Numbered from the stretch's first letter, positions 43,244-51,714 are shown. The stretch: 64,000 bases of DNA from Pseudomonas allokribbensis (GCF_014863605.1 NZ_CP062252.1:5991501-6055500), one strand, 5' to 3'. The notes: generated by a model not told the origin, from the letters alone. Made by a program: numbers and translations.

Positions 43244-44221
43244 TTACTCGCCCCAGACGTCTTTCAAGACGTTGACCCAGTTTTCGCCCATGATCTTGCG
43301 CACCACACGTTCGGAGTGGCCGCGCTTGAGCAGGGTTTCGGTCAGGTTCGGGAACTCGCCGACGGTGCGGATGCCCAGCGGGTTGATGATCTTGCCGAAG
43401 TTGGTCAGACGGCGGGCGTAGCCCTTGTCGTGGGTCAGGTATTCGAAGAAGTCCTGACCGTGACCCTGGGTGAAGTCGGTGCCGATACCGATGGCGTCTT
43501 CGCCCACGATGTTCATCGTGTATTCGATGGCTTCGGCGTAGTCGTCGATGGTCGAGTCGATGCCCTTGGCCAGGAACGGCGCGAACATGGTCACGCCGAC
43601 GAAACCGCCGTGGTCGGCAATGAACTTCAGTTCTTCATCGGACTTGTTGCGCGGGTGCTCCTTGAGCCCCGACGGCAGGCAGTGGGAATAGCAGACCGGT
43701 TTTTTCGATTCGAGGATGACTTCCTCGGAAGTCTTGGAGCCGACGTGGGACAGGTCGCACATGACGCCGACACGGTTCATCTCGGCGACGATTTCGCGAC
43801 CGAAGCCCGACAGACCGCCGTCACGCTCGTAGCAACCGGTGCCCACCAGGTTCTGGGTGTTGTAGCACATCTGCACGATGCCGACGCCGAGCTGCTTGAA
43901 CACCTCGACATAGCCGATCTGGTCTTCGAACGCATGGGCGTTCTGGAAGCCGAAGAGGATGCCGGTCTTGCCCTGCTCCTTGGCCTTGCGGATGTCGGCG
44001 GTGGTGCGGACGGGGATCACCAGGTCGCTGTTTTCACGGATCAGCTTCTGGCTGGCGGCGATGTTGTTGACCGTGGCCTGAAAGCCCTCCCACACCGACA
44101 CGGTGCAGTTGGCCGCCGTCAGACCGCCCTTGCGCATGTCTTCGAACAGCTCGCGGTTCCATTTGGCAATGATCAGACCGTCGATAACGATGCTGTCGGC
44201 GTGTAATTCGGCTGGGCTCAT
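43244..44221 (-). CDS. membrane dipeptidase (renal dipeptidase family)
   Basis: Zinc amidohydrolase-fold peptidase of 325 aa. Motifs: DSIVIDGLIIAKWN, FGFQNAHAFEDQIGYVEVFKQLGVGIVQMCYN, GLSGFGREIVAEMNRVGVMCDLSHVG, KPVCYSHCLPSGL and IGTDFTQGHGQDFF. Characterised relatives cleave dipeptides. AGGGGA precedes ATG 44221; the long in-frame extension to 44434 is rejected because it is not conserved-looking and lacks a ribosome site. First gene of the dipeptidase-DUF5943-dgcAB-etfAB run, so probably induced with it, but the link to betaine is unclear. Confidence 0.9.
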   Translation of the reverse strand: MSPAELHADSIVIDGLIIAKWNRELFEDMRKGGLTAANCTVSVWEGFQATVNNIAASQKLIRENSDLVIPVRTTADIRKAKEQGKTGILFGFQNAHAFEDQIGYVEVFKQLGVGIVQMCYNTQNLVGTGCYERDGGLSGFGREIVAEMNRVGVMCDLSHVGSKTSEEVILESKKPVCYSHCLPSGLKEHPRNKSDEELKFIADHGGFVGVTMFAPFLAKGIDSTIDDYAEAIEYTMNIVGEDAIGIGTDFTQGHGQDFFEYLTHDKGYARRLTNFGKIINPLGIRTVGEFPNLTETLLKRGHSERVVRKIMGENWVNVLKDVWGE

Positions 44222-44295
44222 CAGGCGTCCCCTTATTGGCGATTCATGCGCCGAATCGTCTGCCGGCGCTTTGGGGCCAGCATATGCCTCGGTGC

Positions 44296-44325
44296 ACGAC
44301 CAGCCGGGTGCAAAAACGACAGGGG
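44296..44325. promoter_or_regulatory. candidate GbdR operator upstream of the dipeptidase-dgcAB operon
   Basis: ACGACCAGCC (44296-44305) and ACGACAGGGG (44316-44325) form a 20-bp-spaced direct repeat about 75-105 nt upstream of the dipeptidase start. The 9-mer CGACCAGCC is identical to that in the gbcA/gbcB intergenic region and recurs at 44371. Inferred GbdR site. Confidence 0.5.
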
Positions 44326-44455
44326 AATTGCCGAAAGCGTCAATCCGCGACAAAGGGTCGCCAACCGGTCCGACCAGCCACCTGTTCAAGCCCGCGAGCT
44401 TGAGCCAGAATCTGCCGCATCTCGGAAACACCACTGGATTAGAGCGGCGACATCA

Positions 44456-44857
44456 ATGAAATCGATCTTCCTGGCTTTGGCACTGATTGCGACCGGCGTA
44501 CACGCCGCCGAAGAGTCCGACAACAACCCGTGCGATGCGGTGGAAAACGACGTCCAGACCCTGGAATGCTCGACCTACAGCCGCACCACCGCCGAAGACC
44601 TGCTCCAGGACAACTTCAAAAGCCTGAACGAGCGCATGCAATCGACCTACGGCAAGAACCCTGCGCAACTGGCCGACATCACCGCCAAACTCAAGACCGC
44701 CCAGCAACAATGGCTGAAAACCCGCGATGCCGACTGCGCTGTCGAAGCCTTCCCGGCGACGGACGGCAGCAAGGCGTTCAAGATTGCGCAGAATGATTGC
44801 GTGGCGCGGATGAGCGATGAGCGGTCGGAGTTTTTGGAGTCGATCGGGCAGGAGTGA
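44456..44857 (+). CDS. secreted lysozyme-inhibitor-LprI/DUF1311-type protein
   Basis: Protein of 133 aa with signal peptide MKSIFLALALIATGVHA and the DUF1311/LprI motif pattern: NPCDAVENDVQTLECSTYSRTTAEDLLQDNFKSLNERMQ, then QQQWLKTRDADCAVEAF and a C-terminal Cys in NDCVARMSDERSEFL. The family includes a periplasmic lysozyme inhibitor; whether this copy inhibits lysozyme is not known. The longer frame from 44246 is rejected. Divergent from the dgc operon. Confidence 0.82.
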   Translation: MKSIFLALALIATGVHAAEESDNNPCDAVENDVQTLECSTYSRTTAEDLLQDNFKSLNERMQSTYGKNPAQLADITAKLKTAQQQWLKTRDADCAVEAFPATDGSKAFKIAQNDCVARMSDERSEFLESIGQE

Positions 44858-44904
44858 GGACTTGAGCTGTAAGCTGCATCTCTCCAGCCAATCAAGGGAT
44901 TCAC

Positions 44905-45321
44905 ATGAACATCTGCGGTATCGAAATCAAAGGCAGTGAAGCGATCATCGCCGTGGCGTCCCTCGACGGTTCGGTGCTGAGCCATGTCGCTCTGAGCACC
45001 AAGAAAATCGCCCTGGACGATGACGACGAGGCGGCCAACGTCAAAGTATTTGCTGCGCAGGTGGCGTCGTTCGTGCGGGAGAACGCCATCGATCGCATCG
45101 CGATCAAGAAGCGCAGCAAGAAGGGCGAGTTTGCCGGTGGGCCGACCACGTTCAAGATCGAGGGCGTGTTTCAGTTGCTCGATGGTTGCGAGGTGACGCT
45201 GCTGTCGCCGCAGACGATCAATGCCCAGGCCAAGAAGCACAACTTCGAGCTGCCGGGGACGCTGAACAAGTATCAGCACGAGGCTTACAAGGCGGCCTGC
45301 TCCGCTTTGCTGAAAAAGTAA
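44905..45321 (+). CDS. DUF3010 family protein
   Basis: Cytosolic protein of 138 aa, MNICGIEIKGSEAIIAVASLDG..., which I recognise as DUF3010. The first strand IxGIEIKGSEAIIAVA looks like a RNase H/actin-type ATPase fold start and the core contains IKKRSKKGEFAGGPTTFKIEG. No function is known. It is followed by convergent cdhR after 1 bp. Confidence 0.8.
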   Translation: MNICGIEIKGSEAIIAVASLDGSVLSHVALSTKKIALDDDDEAANVKVFAAQVASFVRENAIDRIAIKKRSKKGEFAGGPTTFKIEGVFQLLDGCEVTLLSPQTINAQAKKHNFELPGTLNKYQHEAYKAACSALLKK

Positions 45322-45322
45322 C

Positions 45323-46267
45323 TCAAGCCTGAGCGGTACGCCGATCCTCGCGCGGACACCGGGCAAACTTCGCCCGGTAGCTGCGGGTGAAATACGACGG
45401 TGATTCAAACCCGCAGGCGATGCTGACTTCCAGCACACTCATGTCGGTCTGGCGCAACAGCTGCCGGGCTTTCTCCAGCCGCAAGCGCAGGTAGAAGTTG
45501 CTCGGCGTGTCGTTCAGGTGCAGGCGGAACAACCGCTCCAGTTGCCGCCGCGTCACCTTGATCGATTCCGCCAGCTCCAGGGTGGTCAGCGGCGGTTCGC
45601 TGTGTTGTTCCATCTCGCCAATCACATGAACCAGTTTCTTGTTGCTGATGCCGTAACGCTTGGCGACTTCCATGCGCTGGTGGTCCTTGCGCGGACGAAT
45701 CCGCCCCAATACAAACTGCTCGCTGACCTGGATCGCCAGTTGCGGGCCGTGGGCCTGGGCGATCAGGTCGAGCATCAGGTCGATGGAAGCGGTGCCGCCA
45801 GCGGACGTGATGCGCCGACGGTCGATCTCGAACAGCTCCTGGGTGACGCTGAGCTGTGGATAAGATTCCTTGAAGGCGTCGATGGCCTCCCAATGCAGGG
45901 TCAGGCGATGGCCGTCGAGCAGGCCGGCCTCGGCGAGGACGAAACTGCCAGTGTCGATGGCGCCGAGGGTCACGCCTTCGTTGTCCAGGCGTCGCAGCCA
46001 GTGTTCCAGCGCCGGGGTGGCGAACTTCAGTGGCTCGAACCCGGCGACCACCAGCAGCGTCGCACCTTTCTTCAACGGCTCCAGCGCCGCGTCGGCGTTG
46101 ACCGACATCCCGTTGCTCGCCAGCACCGCCCCGCCATCGGCGCTCAAGACGTGCCAGCGGTACAGCTCACCGCGAAAGCGGTTGGCCACCCGCAGCGGTT
46201 CGATCGCAGAGATGAAACCGATGGCGGAAAAACCCGGCATCAACAGAAAGTAGAAATCCTGGGACAT
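45323..46267 (-). CDS. cdhR: carnitine catabolism transcriptional activator CdhR
   Basis: AraC-family regulator of 314 aa with an N-terminal class-I amidotransferase-like (DJ-1/PfpI) domain (LLMPGFSAIGFISAIEPLRVANR, residues 7-29) and a C-terminal HTH (LTTLELAESIKVTRRQLERLFRLHLNDTPSNFYLRLRLEKARQLLRQTDMSVLEVSIACGFESPSYFTRSYRAKF). Paralogous to GbdR at 52162-53265. Divergent from caiX-cdhC, which points to CdhR. Two 14-bp direct repeats spaced by 21 bp (46337-46371) in the intergenic region are probable CdhR half-sites. The start is set by MSQDFYFLLMPGF, typical of the family. Confidence 0.9.
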   Translation of the reverse strand: MSQDFYFLLMPGFSAIGFISAIEPLRVANRFRGELYRWHVLSADGGAVLASNGMSVNADAALEPLKKGATLLVVAGFEPLKFATPALEHWLRRLDNEGVTLGAIDTGSFVLAEAGLLDGHRLTLHWEAIDAFKESYPQLSVTQELFEIDRRRITSAGGTASIDLMLDLIAQAHGPQLAIQVSEQFVLGRIRPRKDHQRMEVAKRYGISNKKLVHVIGEMEQHSEPPLTTLELAESIKVTRRQLERLFRLHLNDTPSNFYLRLRLEKARQLLRQTDMSVLEVSIACGFESPSYFTRSYRAKFARCPREDRRTAQA

Positions 46268-46336
46268 GGCGCGCACTCGGTCAGCGGGTAGCGTGCAACG
46301 TTGATACGCCAGTTGTCGGCGGCATTCAAGAGCACA

Positions 46337-46371
46337 GGTCGCTGCAGTGCAAGAGCTGGTCGCCGCAGTGC
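46337..46371. promoter_or_regulatory. candidate CdhR operator: 21-bp-spaced direct repeats
   Basis: GGTCGCTGCAGTGC (46337-46350) and GGTCGCCGCAGTGC (46358-46371) match at 13 of 14 bases and are spaced exactly 21 bp, i.e. two helical turns on one DNA face. They lie in the cdhR-caiX intergenic region, 89-123 bp before caiX and 70-104 bp before cdhR. Confidence 0.65.
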
Positions 46372-46459
46372 GTTTTTGTGGGGGCGTTGCTGCGTAATTT
46401 GGCATCACCGGCACGACAGATGCCGGGACCCACAATAACGACCTGCCGAGGAACCCGAC

Positions 46460-47404
46460 ATGAAACGACTGATCAGCAGCTGTGTTCTCGCACTCAGCGG
46501 TACCGCGTTTTTAAGCGCCAGTGTCATGGCGGCCGAACCTGCCTCGTGCCAGAACGTGCGCATGGGCGTCGTGAACTGGACCGACGTGATCGCCACCAGC
46601 GCCATGACCCAGGTTCTGCTCGACGGCCTCGGCTACAGCACCAAACAAACCAGCGCCTCCCAGCAAATCATCTTCGCCGGGATCCGCGACCAGCGTCTGG
46701 ACCTGTTCCTCGGCTACTGGAACCCGTTGATGACCCAGACCATCACCCCGTTCGTCGACGCCAATCAGGTCAAAGTCCTCCAGGCCCCGAGCCTCAAGGA
46801 TGCCCGCGCCACCCTCGCCGTACCGACCTATCTGGCGGACAAGGGTCTGAAAACCTTCGCCGATATCGCCAAGTTCGAGAAAGAACTGGGCGGCAAGATC
46901 TACGGCATCGAGCCAGGCTCGGGCGCCAACACCCAGATCAAGGCGATGATCGCCAAGAACCAGTTCGGCCTCGGCAAATTCCAGCTCGTGGAATCGAGCG
47001 AGGCCGGCATGCTTGCCGCCGTCGATCGCGCCGTGCGCCGCAAGGAAGCCGTGGTGTTCTTCGGCTGGGCGCCGCACCCGATGAACGTCAACGTGAAGAT
47101 GACTTATCTGACCGGCAGCGACGACGCCCTCGGCCCGAACGAAGGCATGGCCACCGTGTGGACCGTCACCGCGCCGAAATACGCCGAACAATGCCCGAAC
47201 GTCGGCCGCCTGCTGAGCAACCTGACGTTCACCGCCGAAGACGAGAGCCGGATGATGCAGCCGCTGCTCGATCACAAGGACGCTTTCGAATCGGCCAAGC
47301 AATGGCTCAAGGATCACCCGCAGGACAAACAGCGCTGGCTCGAAGGCGTGACCACCTTCGATGGCAAACCGGCGGCTGAAAACCTCCAGCTCACCAGTAA
47401 ATAA
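46460..47404 (+). CDS. caiX: carnitine-binding periplasmic protein
   Basis: ABC-transporter substrate-binding protein of 314 aa, signal peptide MKRLISSCVLALSGTAFLSASVMA. OpuAC-type fold: VRMGVVNWTDVIATSAMTQVLLDGLGY, LDLFLGYWNPL, GAITIGIEPGSGAN-like IYGIEPGSGANTQIKAMI, VVFFGWAPHPMN. Two aromatic-rich binding stretches (NWTD, YWNP, GWAPHP) fit a quaternary-amine cage. It has no own permease here and probably delivers carnitine to CbcWV (56536-58556); this is known for the P. aeruginosa homologue. Confidence 0.92.
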   Translation: MKRLISSCVLALSGTAFLSASVMAAEPASCQNVRMGVVNWTDVIATSAMTQVLLDGLGYSTKQTSASQQIIFAGIRDQRLDLFLGYWNPLMTQTITPFVDANQVKVLQAPSLKDARATLAVPTYLADKGLKTFADIAKFEKELGGKIYGIEPGSGANTQIKAMIAKNQFGLGKFQLVESSEAGMLAAVDRAVRRKEAVVFFGWAPHPMNVNVKMTYLTGSDDALGPNEGMATVWTVTAPKYAEQCPNVGRLLSNLTFTAEDESRMMQPLLDHKDAFESAKQWLKDHPQDKQRWLEGVTTFDGKPAAENLQLTSK

Positions 47405-47423
47405 ACCGCAACGAACGAACCAC

Positions 47424-47448
47424 TTCGCAGCCCGCCACGGGCTGCGAA
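47424..47448 (+). other. perfect 11-bp hairpin between caiX and cdhC
   Basis: TTCGCAGCCCG (47424-47434) pairs with CGGGCTGCGAA (47438-47448) around CCA. There is no T-run, so it probably protects the caiX mRNA 3' part from exonucleases rather than terminates. Confidence 0.7.
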
Positions 47449-47479
47449 CAGACCCATCACGCCTGAAGGAAAACGCACC

Positions 47480-48367
47480 ATGAACCACGACGTCATCATC
47501 ACCTGCGCACTCACCGGTGCTGGCGACACGACCGCCAAGAGCCCTCACGTGCCGGTCACTCCAAAACAGATCGCCGCAGCCGCTGTGGAAGCGGCCAAGG
47601 CCGGCGCCACCGTCGTGCATTGCCATGTCCGCGACCCGCAGACCGGCAAGTTCAGCCGTGACGTGGCGCTGTACCGCGAAGTCATGGAGCGCATCCGCGA
47701 AGCCGACGTCGACATCATCGTCAACCTCACCGCCGGCATGGGCGGCGACCTGGAAATCGGCCCGGGCGAGAACCCGATGGAGTTCGGCCCGAACACCGAT
47801 CTGGTCGGCCCGCTGACCCGTCTGGCCCACGTCGAGGAGCTGCTGCCGGAAATCTGCACCCTGGATTGCGGCACCCTGAACTTCGGCGACGGCGACACCA
47901 TTTACGTCTCCACCCCGGCGCAACTGCGCGCCGGAGCCAAGCGCATCACCGAGCTGGGCGTGAAGGCGGAGCTTGAGATTTTCGACACCGGTCACCTGTG
48001 GTTCGCCAAACAGATGATCAAGGAAGGCCTGCTCGACAACCCGCTGTTCCAGCTGTGCCTGGGCATCCCGTGGGGGGCGCCGGCCGATACCACCACCATG
48101 AAAGCCATGGTCGACAACCTGCCCGCTGACGCGGTGTGGGCCGGCTTCGGCATCGGCCGGATGCAAATGCCGATGGCGGCGCAAGCGGTGCTGCTCGGCG
48201 GCAACGTGCGGGTCGGTCTGGAAGACAACCTGTGGCTGGACAAAGGCGTGCTGGCGACCAACGGCCAACTGGTCGAACGCGCCACCGAAATCCTCAGCCG
48301 CCTCGGTGCTCGCGTGCTGACCCCGGCTGAAGGTCGCAAGAAAATGGGCCTGACCCAGCGCGGCTGA
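47480..48367 (+). CDS. cdhC: dehydrocarnitine cleavage enzyme (BKACE family)
   Basis: Beta-keto acid cleavage enzyme of 295 aa which cleaves 3-dehydrocarnitine with acetyl-CoA to betainyl-CoA and acetoacetate. Zinc ligands in [16 protein letters not shown] (HxH near residue 48) and [18 protein letters not shown] text; core [44 protein letters not shown] and [25 protein letters not shown] precedes ATG 47480. Followed by a strong terminator before cdhA. Confidence 0.93.
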   Translation: MNHDVIITCALTGAGDTTAKSPHVPVTPKQIAAAAVEAAKAGATVVHCHVRDPQTGKFSRDVALYREVMERIREADVDIIVNLTAGMGGDLEIGPGENPMEFGPNTDLVGPLTRLAHVEELLPEICTLDCGTLNFGDGDTIYVSTPAQLRAGAKRITELGVKAELEIFDTGHLWFAKQMIKEGLLDNPLFQLCLGIPWGAPADTTTMKAMVDNLPADAVWAGFGIGRMQMPMAAQAVLLGGNVRVGLEDNLWLDKGVLATNGQLVERATEILSRLGARVLTPAEGRKKMGLTQRG

Positions 48368-48380
48368 AGCCACCCTTTCC

Positions 48381-48417
48381 CCCGGTGGGCGGGCCATTGG
48401 CGCCCACCGTTTTTTTG
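48381..48417 (+). terminator. strong Rho-independent terminator between cdhC and cdhA
   Basis: CGGTGGGCG (48383-48391) pairs with CGCCCACCG (48401-48409) followed by T7. It sits inside the caiX-cdhC-cdhA-cdhB gene run, between two genes required for the same pathway. Confidence 0.9.
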
Positions 48418-48437
48418 CCTCATTCCAGGAAGTGACC

Positions 48438-49403
48438 ATGAGCTTTATCACCGAAATCAAAACCTTCGCAGCACTGGGCAGCGGCGTCATCGGCAGCGGC
48501 TGGGTCGCCCGCGCCCTCGCCCATGGCCTCGACGTGGTGGCCTGGGACCCGGCGCCGGGTGCCGAAGCAGCGCTGCGCAAACGCGTGGCCAATGCCTGGG
48601 GCGCGCTGGAGAAAAACGGTCTGGCACCGGGTGCTTCGCAGGATCGTTTGCGGTTTGTCGCGACCATTGAAGAGTGCGTACGCGATGCGGATTTCATCCA
48701 GGAAAGCGCCCCGGAACGCCTCGAACTGAAACTGGAACTGCACAGCAAGATCAGCGCGGCGGCCAAGCCCAATGCCCTGATCGGCTCCAGCACCTCGGGC
48801 CTGTTGCCGAGCGAGTTCTACGAGAGCTCGACCCACCCGGAACGTTGCGTGGTCGGTCACCCGTTTAACCCGGTTTACCTGCTGCCGCTGGTTGAAGTGG
48901 TCGGCGGCAAGAACACCGCGCCGGAAGCGGTTCAAGCGGCGATGAAAGTCTACGAATCCCTCGGCATGCGCCCGCTGCATGTGCGCAAGGAAGTGCCGGG
49001 GTTCATCGCCGACCGCCTGCTCGAAGCGCTGTGGCGCGAGGCGCTGCACCTGGTCAACGACGGTGTGGCGACCACCGGTGAAATCGATGATGCGATCCGC
49101 TTTGGTGCCGGTCTGCGCTGGTCGTTCATGGGTACGTTTTTGACCTACACCCTGGCCGGTGGCGATGCGGGCATGCGTCACTTCATGTCGCAGTTCGGCC
49201 CGGCGTTGCAGTTGCCGTGGACCTATCTGCCGGCACCGGAACTGACCGACAAGTTGATCGACGACGTGGTGGATGGCACCAGCGATCAACTGGGGCGACA
49301 CAGTATTTCGGCGCTGGAGCGCTATCGTGATGATTGCCTGCTGGCGGTGCTTGAGGCGGTGAAGACCACCAAAGAGAAGCACGGGATGAGTTTCAGCGAG
49401 TGA
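48438..49403 (+). CDS. cdhA: L-carnitine dehydrogenase
   Basis: NAD-dependent 3-hydroxyacyl-CoA-dehydrogenase-like enzyme of 321 aa oxidising L-carnitine to 3-dehydrocarnitine. Rossmann motif [25 protein letters not shown], then [58 protein letters not shown] and [53 protein letters not shown] precedes ATG 48438. It is downstream of a terminator yet only 70 bp from cdhC, so read-through or its own promoter is needed. Confidence 0.94.
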   Translation: MSFITEIKTFAALGSGVIGSGWVARALAHGLDVVAWDPAPGAEAALRKRVANAWGALEKNGLAPGASQDRLRFVATIEECVRDADFIQESAPERLELKLELHSKISAAAKPNALIGSSTSGLLPSEFYESSTHPERCVVGHPFNPVYLLPLVEVVGGKNTAPEAVQAAMKVYESLGMRPLHVRKEVPGFIADRLLEALWREALHLVNDGVATTGEIDDAIRFGAGLRWSFMGTFLTYTLAGGDAGMRHFMSQFGPALQLPWTYLPAPELTDKLIDDVVDGTSDQLGRHSISALERYRDDCLLAVLEAVKTTKEKHGMSFSE

Positions 49404-49417
49404 TGTGTTGATTGATC

Positions 49418-49441
49418 GTACCCACGCAAAGCGTGGGTACG
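49418..49441. repeat. REP-derived hairpin between cdhA and cdhB
   Basis: GTACCCACGC / GCGTGGGTAC around AAA, preceded by GATC. A single REP half in the 57-bp gap of the carnitine operon. Confidence 0.65.
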
Positions 49442-49460
49442 AACGTGCCTGGAGATAAGT

Positions 49461-49937
49461 ATGCCCACCCTCACCACCTACCAAACCAGAATCATCCCCG
49501 ACTGGGTCGATTACAACGGCCACCTGCGCGACGCCTTCTATCTGCTGATCTTCAGCTACGCCACCGACGCCCTGATGGACCGCCTCGGTATGGACAGCAA
49601 CAACCGCGAGGCCAGCGGTAACTCGCTGTTCACCCTCGAACTGCACCTCAACTATCTGCACGAAGTGAAGCTCGATGCCGAGGTCGAAGTGCGCACACAG
49701 ATCATCGGTCACGACCAGAAACGCCTGCACCTCTATCACAGCCTGCACCTGGCCGGCGGTGACAAGGAACTGGCCGGCAACGAACAGATGCTGCTGCACG
49801 TCGACCTCGCCGGGCCGCGTTCGGCTCCGTTTACCCCGGACACCCTGAGCCGCCTGCAAGCCATCGTCGCCGAACAGGCCGACCTGCCCGCTCCGGCTTA
49901 CATCGGCCGGGTCATCGCATTGCCGCCAGCCCGGTAA
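49461..49937 (+). CDS. cdhB: betainyl-CoA thioesterase (hot-dog fold)
   Basis: Thioesterase of 158 aa that hydrolyses betainyl-CoA to glycine betaine and CoA. 4-hydroxybenzoyl-CoA-thioesterase-like start IIPDWVDYNGHLRDAFYLLIFSYATDALMDRLGMD, with the catalytic Asp in DYNGH. GGAGATA precedes ATG 49461. It continues the carnitine gene run. Confidence 0.9.
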   Translation: MPTLTTYQTRIIPDWVDYNGHLRDAFYLLIFSYATDALMDRLGMDSNNREASGNSLFTLELHLNYLHEVKLDAEVEVRTQIIGHDQKRLHLYHSLHLAGGDKELAGNEQMLLHVDLAGPRSAPFTPDTLSRLQAIVAEQADLPAPAYIGRVIALPPAR

Positions 49938-49961
49938 ATCCATCCAACGCAAGGAGCCGCC

Positions 49962-51125
49962 ATGCAAACCGCCGCCGCAGTTGCCGATTTCCGTACTTAT
50001 CCGTTGATCAGCGCGCTGAACGGCGTGCAGAACCTGGCGGATCGCGTCCTGATCGAATGGGCCGACGGGCGCGTCAGCCCGTTCCACCATGTGTGGCTGC
50101 GGGACAACTGCCCGTGTCCGCAGTGCGTCTACAGCGTTACCCGCGAGCAGGTGTTCGAGATCGTCGATGCGGCGCAGGATCTATCGCCCTCCGCCGCCCA
50201 TATCGACACCAATGGCTGCCTGCGCATCGACTGGCAGGACGGCCATTTCAGCCGCTTCGATGCGGGTTGGTTGCGGGCCCACGCCTATGACGACGAGACC
50301 CGCGCCGAACGCCTGGCCGCCAAACCGAAAGCCTTTCTCTGGCGCAGCGACTTGCAGTTGCCGGTGTTCGACTATTCAGCCCTGATGAACGACAACGCCG
50401 CGCTGCTGCAATGGTTGCTGGCCGTGCGCGACATCGGCCTGACCCAGGTGCGCGGCGTGCCCACCGAACCCGGTTCGCTGAAGCTGATCGCCCAGCGCAT
50501 TTCGTTCATCCGCGAGAGCAATTTCGGCGTACTGTTCAACGTGCAATCCAAGGCCGATGCCGACAGCAATGCCTACACCGCTTTCAACCTGCCGTTGCAC
50601 ACCGACCTGCCGACTCGCGAGCTGCAACCGGGGCTGCAATTTCTGCATTGTCTGGTGAACGACGCCGAGGGTGGCGAGAGTATTTTCGTCGACGGTTTTG
50701 CGATTGCCGAAGCCTTGCGTCAGGAAGATCCCGCGTCGTTCAAGGCGCTGTGCGAAATCCCGGTGGAGTTTCGCAACAAGGATCGCCACAGCGACTATCG
50801 CTGCCTCGCCCCGATCATCGCCCTGGATGCCTTGGGCCGGGTTGCGGAAATCCGCATGGCCAACTTTCTGCGCGGCGCGTTCGACACCTCAGTCGAGCAA
50901 ATGCCCCTGCTGTATCGCGCGTATCGACGCTTCATCGCCATGACTCGCGAGCCGCGCTTCCGGCTGATGCAGCGGCTCAATCCGGGCGAGTTGTGGTGCT
51001 TCGACAACCGCCGCACCCTGCATGCGCGCAACGCCTTCGACCCGACCACCGGAGCCCGGCATTTCCAGGGCTGCTACATCGATCGGGATGAGTTGTTGTC
51101 ACGGATTCTGGTGTTACAACGCTAG
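49962..51125 (+). CDS. gamma-butyrobetaine dioxygenase
   Basis: 2-oxoglutarate/Fe(II) dioxygenase of 387 aa of the gamma-butyrobetaine hydroxylase type, converting gamma-butyrobetaine to L-carnitine. A DUF971-like N-terminal zinc domain (HHVWLRDNCPCPQCVYSVTREQVFEI, residues about 43-68) precedes a TauD fold with iron ligands in PLHTDLPTRE (HxD, about residue 211) and RRTLHARNAFD (distal His). CAAGGAG precedes ATG 49962. It is 24 bp after cdhB and so probably co-transcribed, giving the operon a feed from gamma-butyrobetaine. From memory PAO1 has no such gene here. Confidence 0.92.
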   Translation: MQTAAAVADFRTYPLISALNGVQNLADRVLIEWADGRVSPFHHVWLRDNCPCPQCVYSVTREQVFEIVDAAQDLSPSAAHIDTNGCLRIDWQDGHFSRFDAGWLRAHAYDDETRAERLAAKPKAFLWRSDLQLPVFDYSALMNDNAALLQWLLAVRDIGLTQVRGVPTEPGSLKLIAQRISFIRESNFGVLFNVQSKADADSNAYTAFNLPLHTDLPTRELQPGLQFLHCLVNDAEGGESIFVDGFAIAEALRQEDPASFKALCEIPVEFRNKDRHSDYRCLAPIIALDALGRVAEIRMANFLRGAFDTSVEQMPLLYRAYRRFIAMTREPRFRLMQRLNPGELWCFDNRRTLHARNAFDPTTGARHFQGCYIDRDELLSRILVLQR

Positions 51126-51148
51126 ACCGCGTCATCGTTATTCGCAGG

Positions 51149-51187
51149 CAAAAAAAGCCCCGATGCAAGCCGTGACAGGATCGGGGC
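51149..51187 (-). terminator. minus-strand Rho-independent terminator after the dioxygenase gene
   Basis: GCCCCGAT (51157-51164) pairs with ATCGGGGC (51180-51187). A7 lies on the left of the stem, i.e. T7 follows on the minus strand, so it ends a leftward transcript. No annotated minus-strand gene lies just to the right, which suggests an unannotated RNA. The rest of this 273-bp gap (51126-51398) holds no clear gene. Confidence 0.65.
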
Positions 51188-51398
51188 GAGGGTACTGTTG
51201 AGGAGCTGCCGTGCCGAGGGTGACCAAACCTTCGTGAAGCGAGCTGGGTTCAGTGTGCCCACTCCCCGATACGGCAAGTTAGCCGAAAACGACATGCTCA
51301 TAGCCAATGTGGACACTGCGACAAATCGCCCTTGCCGTGCCTGGGCAGGCCTACCAGAATCGAGCCACGACCTCCGTTGCCGAAGAAGGATTCGCGTC

Positions 51399-51659
51399 AT
51401 GATGTATGCCGATTTGATCGATCAGGAAGACCTGTTGGGCCAACTCAAGTCGTTGGGATTCGAAGTACCGTCGGGCTCGTCTGCCCAGCAGGCCTGTGAG
51501 TGCGCCGTGCGGGGCCTGGACGATGTGCGGGCCAATACGTTGCGCACCATGGTCAAGCAGATGTACACCAGCAGCGCGAGTATTCAGCCGACCGTGCGTG
51601 AGGCCATCGACAAGCAGTTGCTGCCGGCCCTGGCGCAGTACCAGCAGACCCGCGCCTGA
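51399..51659 (+). CDS. small hypothetical protein
   Basis: Predicted cytosolic protein of 86 aa, MMYADLIDQEDLLGQLKSLGFEVPSGSSAQQACECAVRGLDDVRANTLRTMVKQMYTSSASIQPTVREAIDKQLL, without recognised domain and largely helical. GAAGGA at 51385-51390 is well spaced from ATG 51399. Its function and any tie to the carnitine genes on the left are unknown. Confidence 0.65.
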   Translation: MMYADLIDQEDLLGQLKSLGFEVPSGSSAQQACECAVRGLDDVRANTLRTMVKQMYTSSASIQPTVREAIDKQLLPALAQYQQTRA

Positions 51660-51714
51660 CATCCCGGGCGTTTGCTAGAGTGGTGGCCTTGATGACCACC
51701 ACGAGCGAACGCCG

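Noticed and set aside
40550..44206. 1218-aa open frame on the plus strand over dgcA, DUF5943 and the dipeptidase
   Set aside because: Antisense shadow of three recognisable genes on the minus strand; long only because of high GC in third positions.
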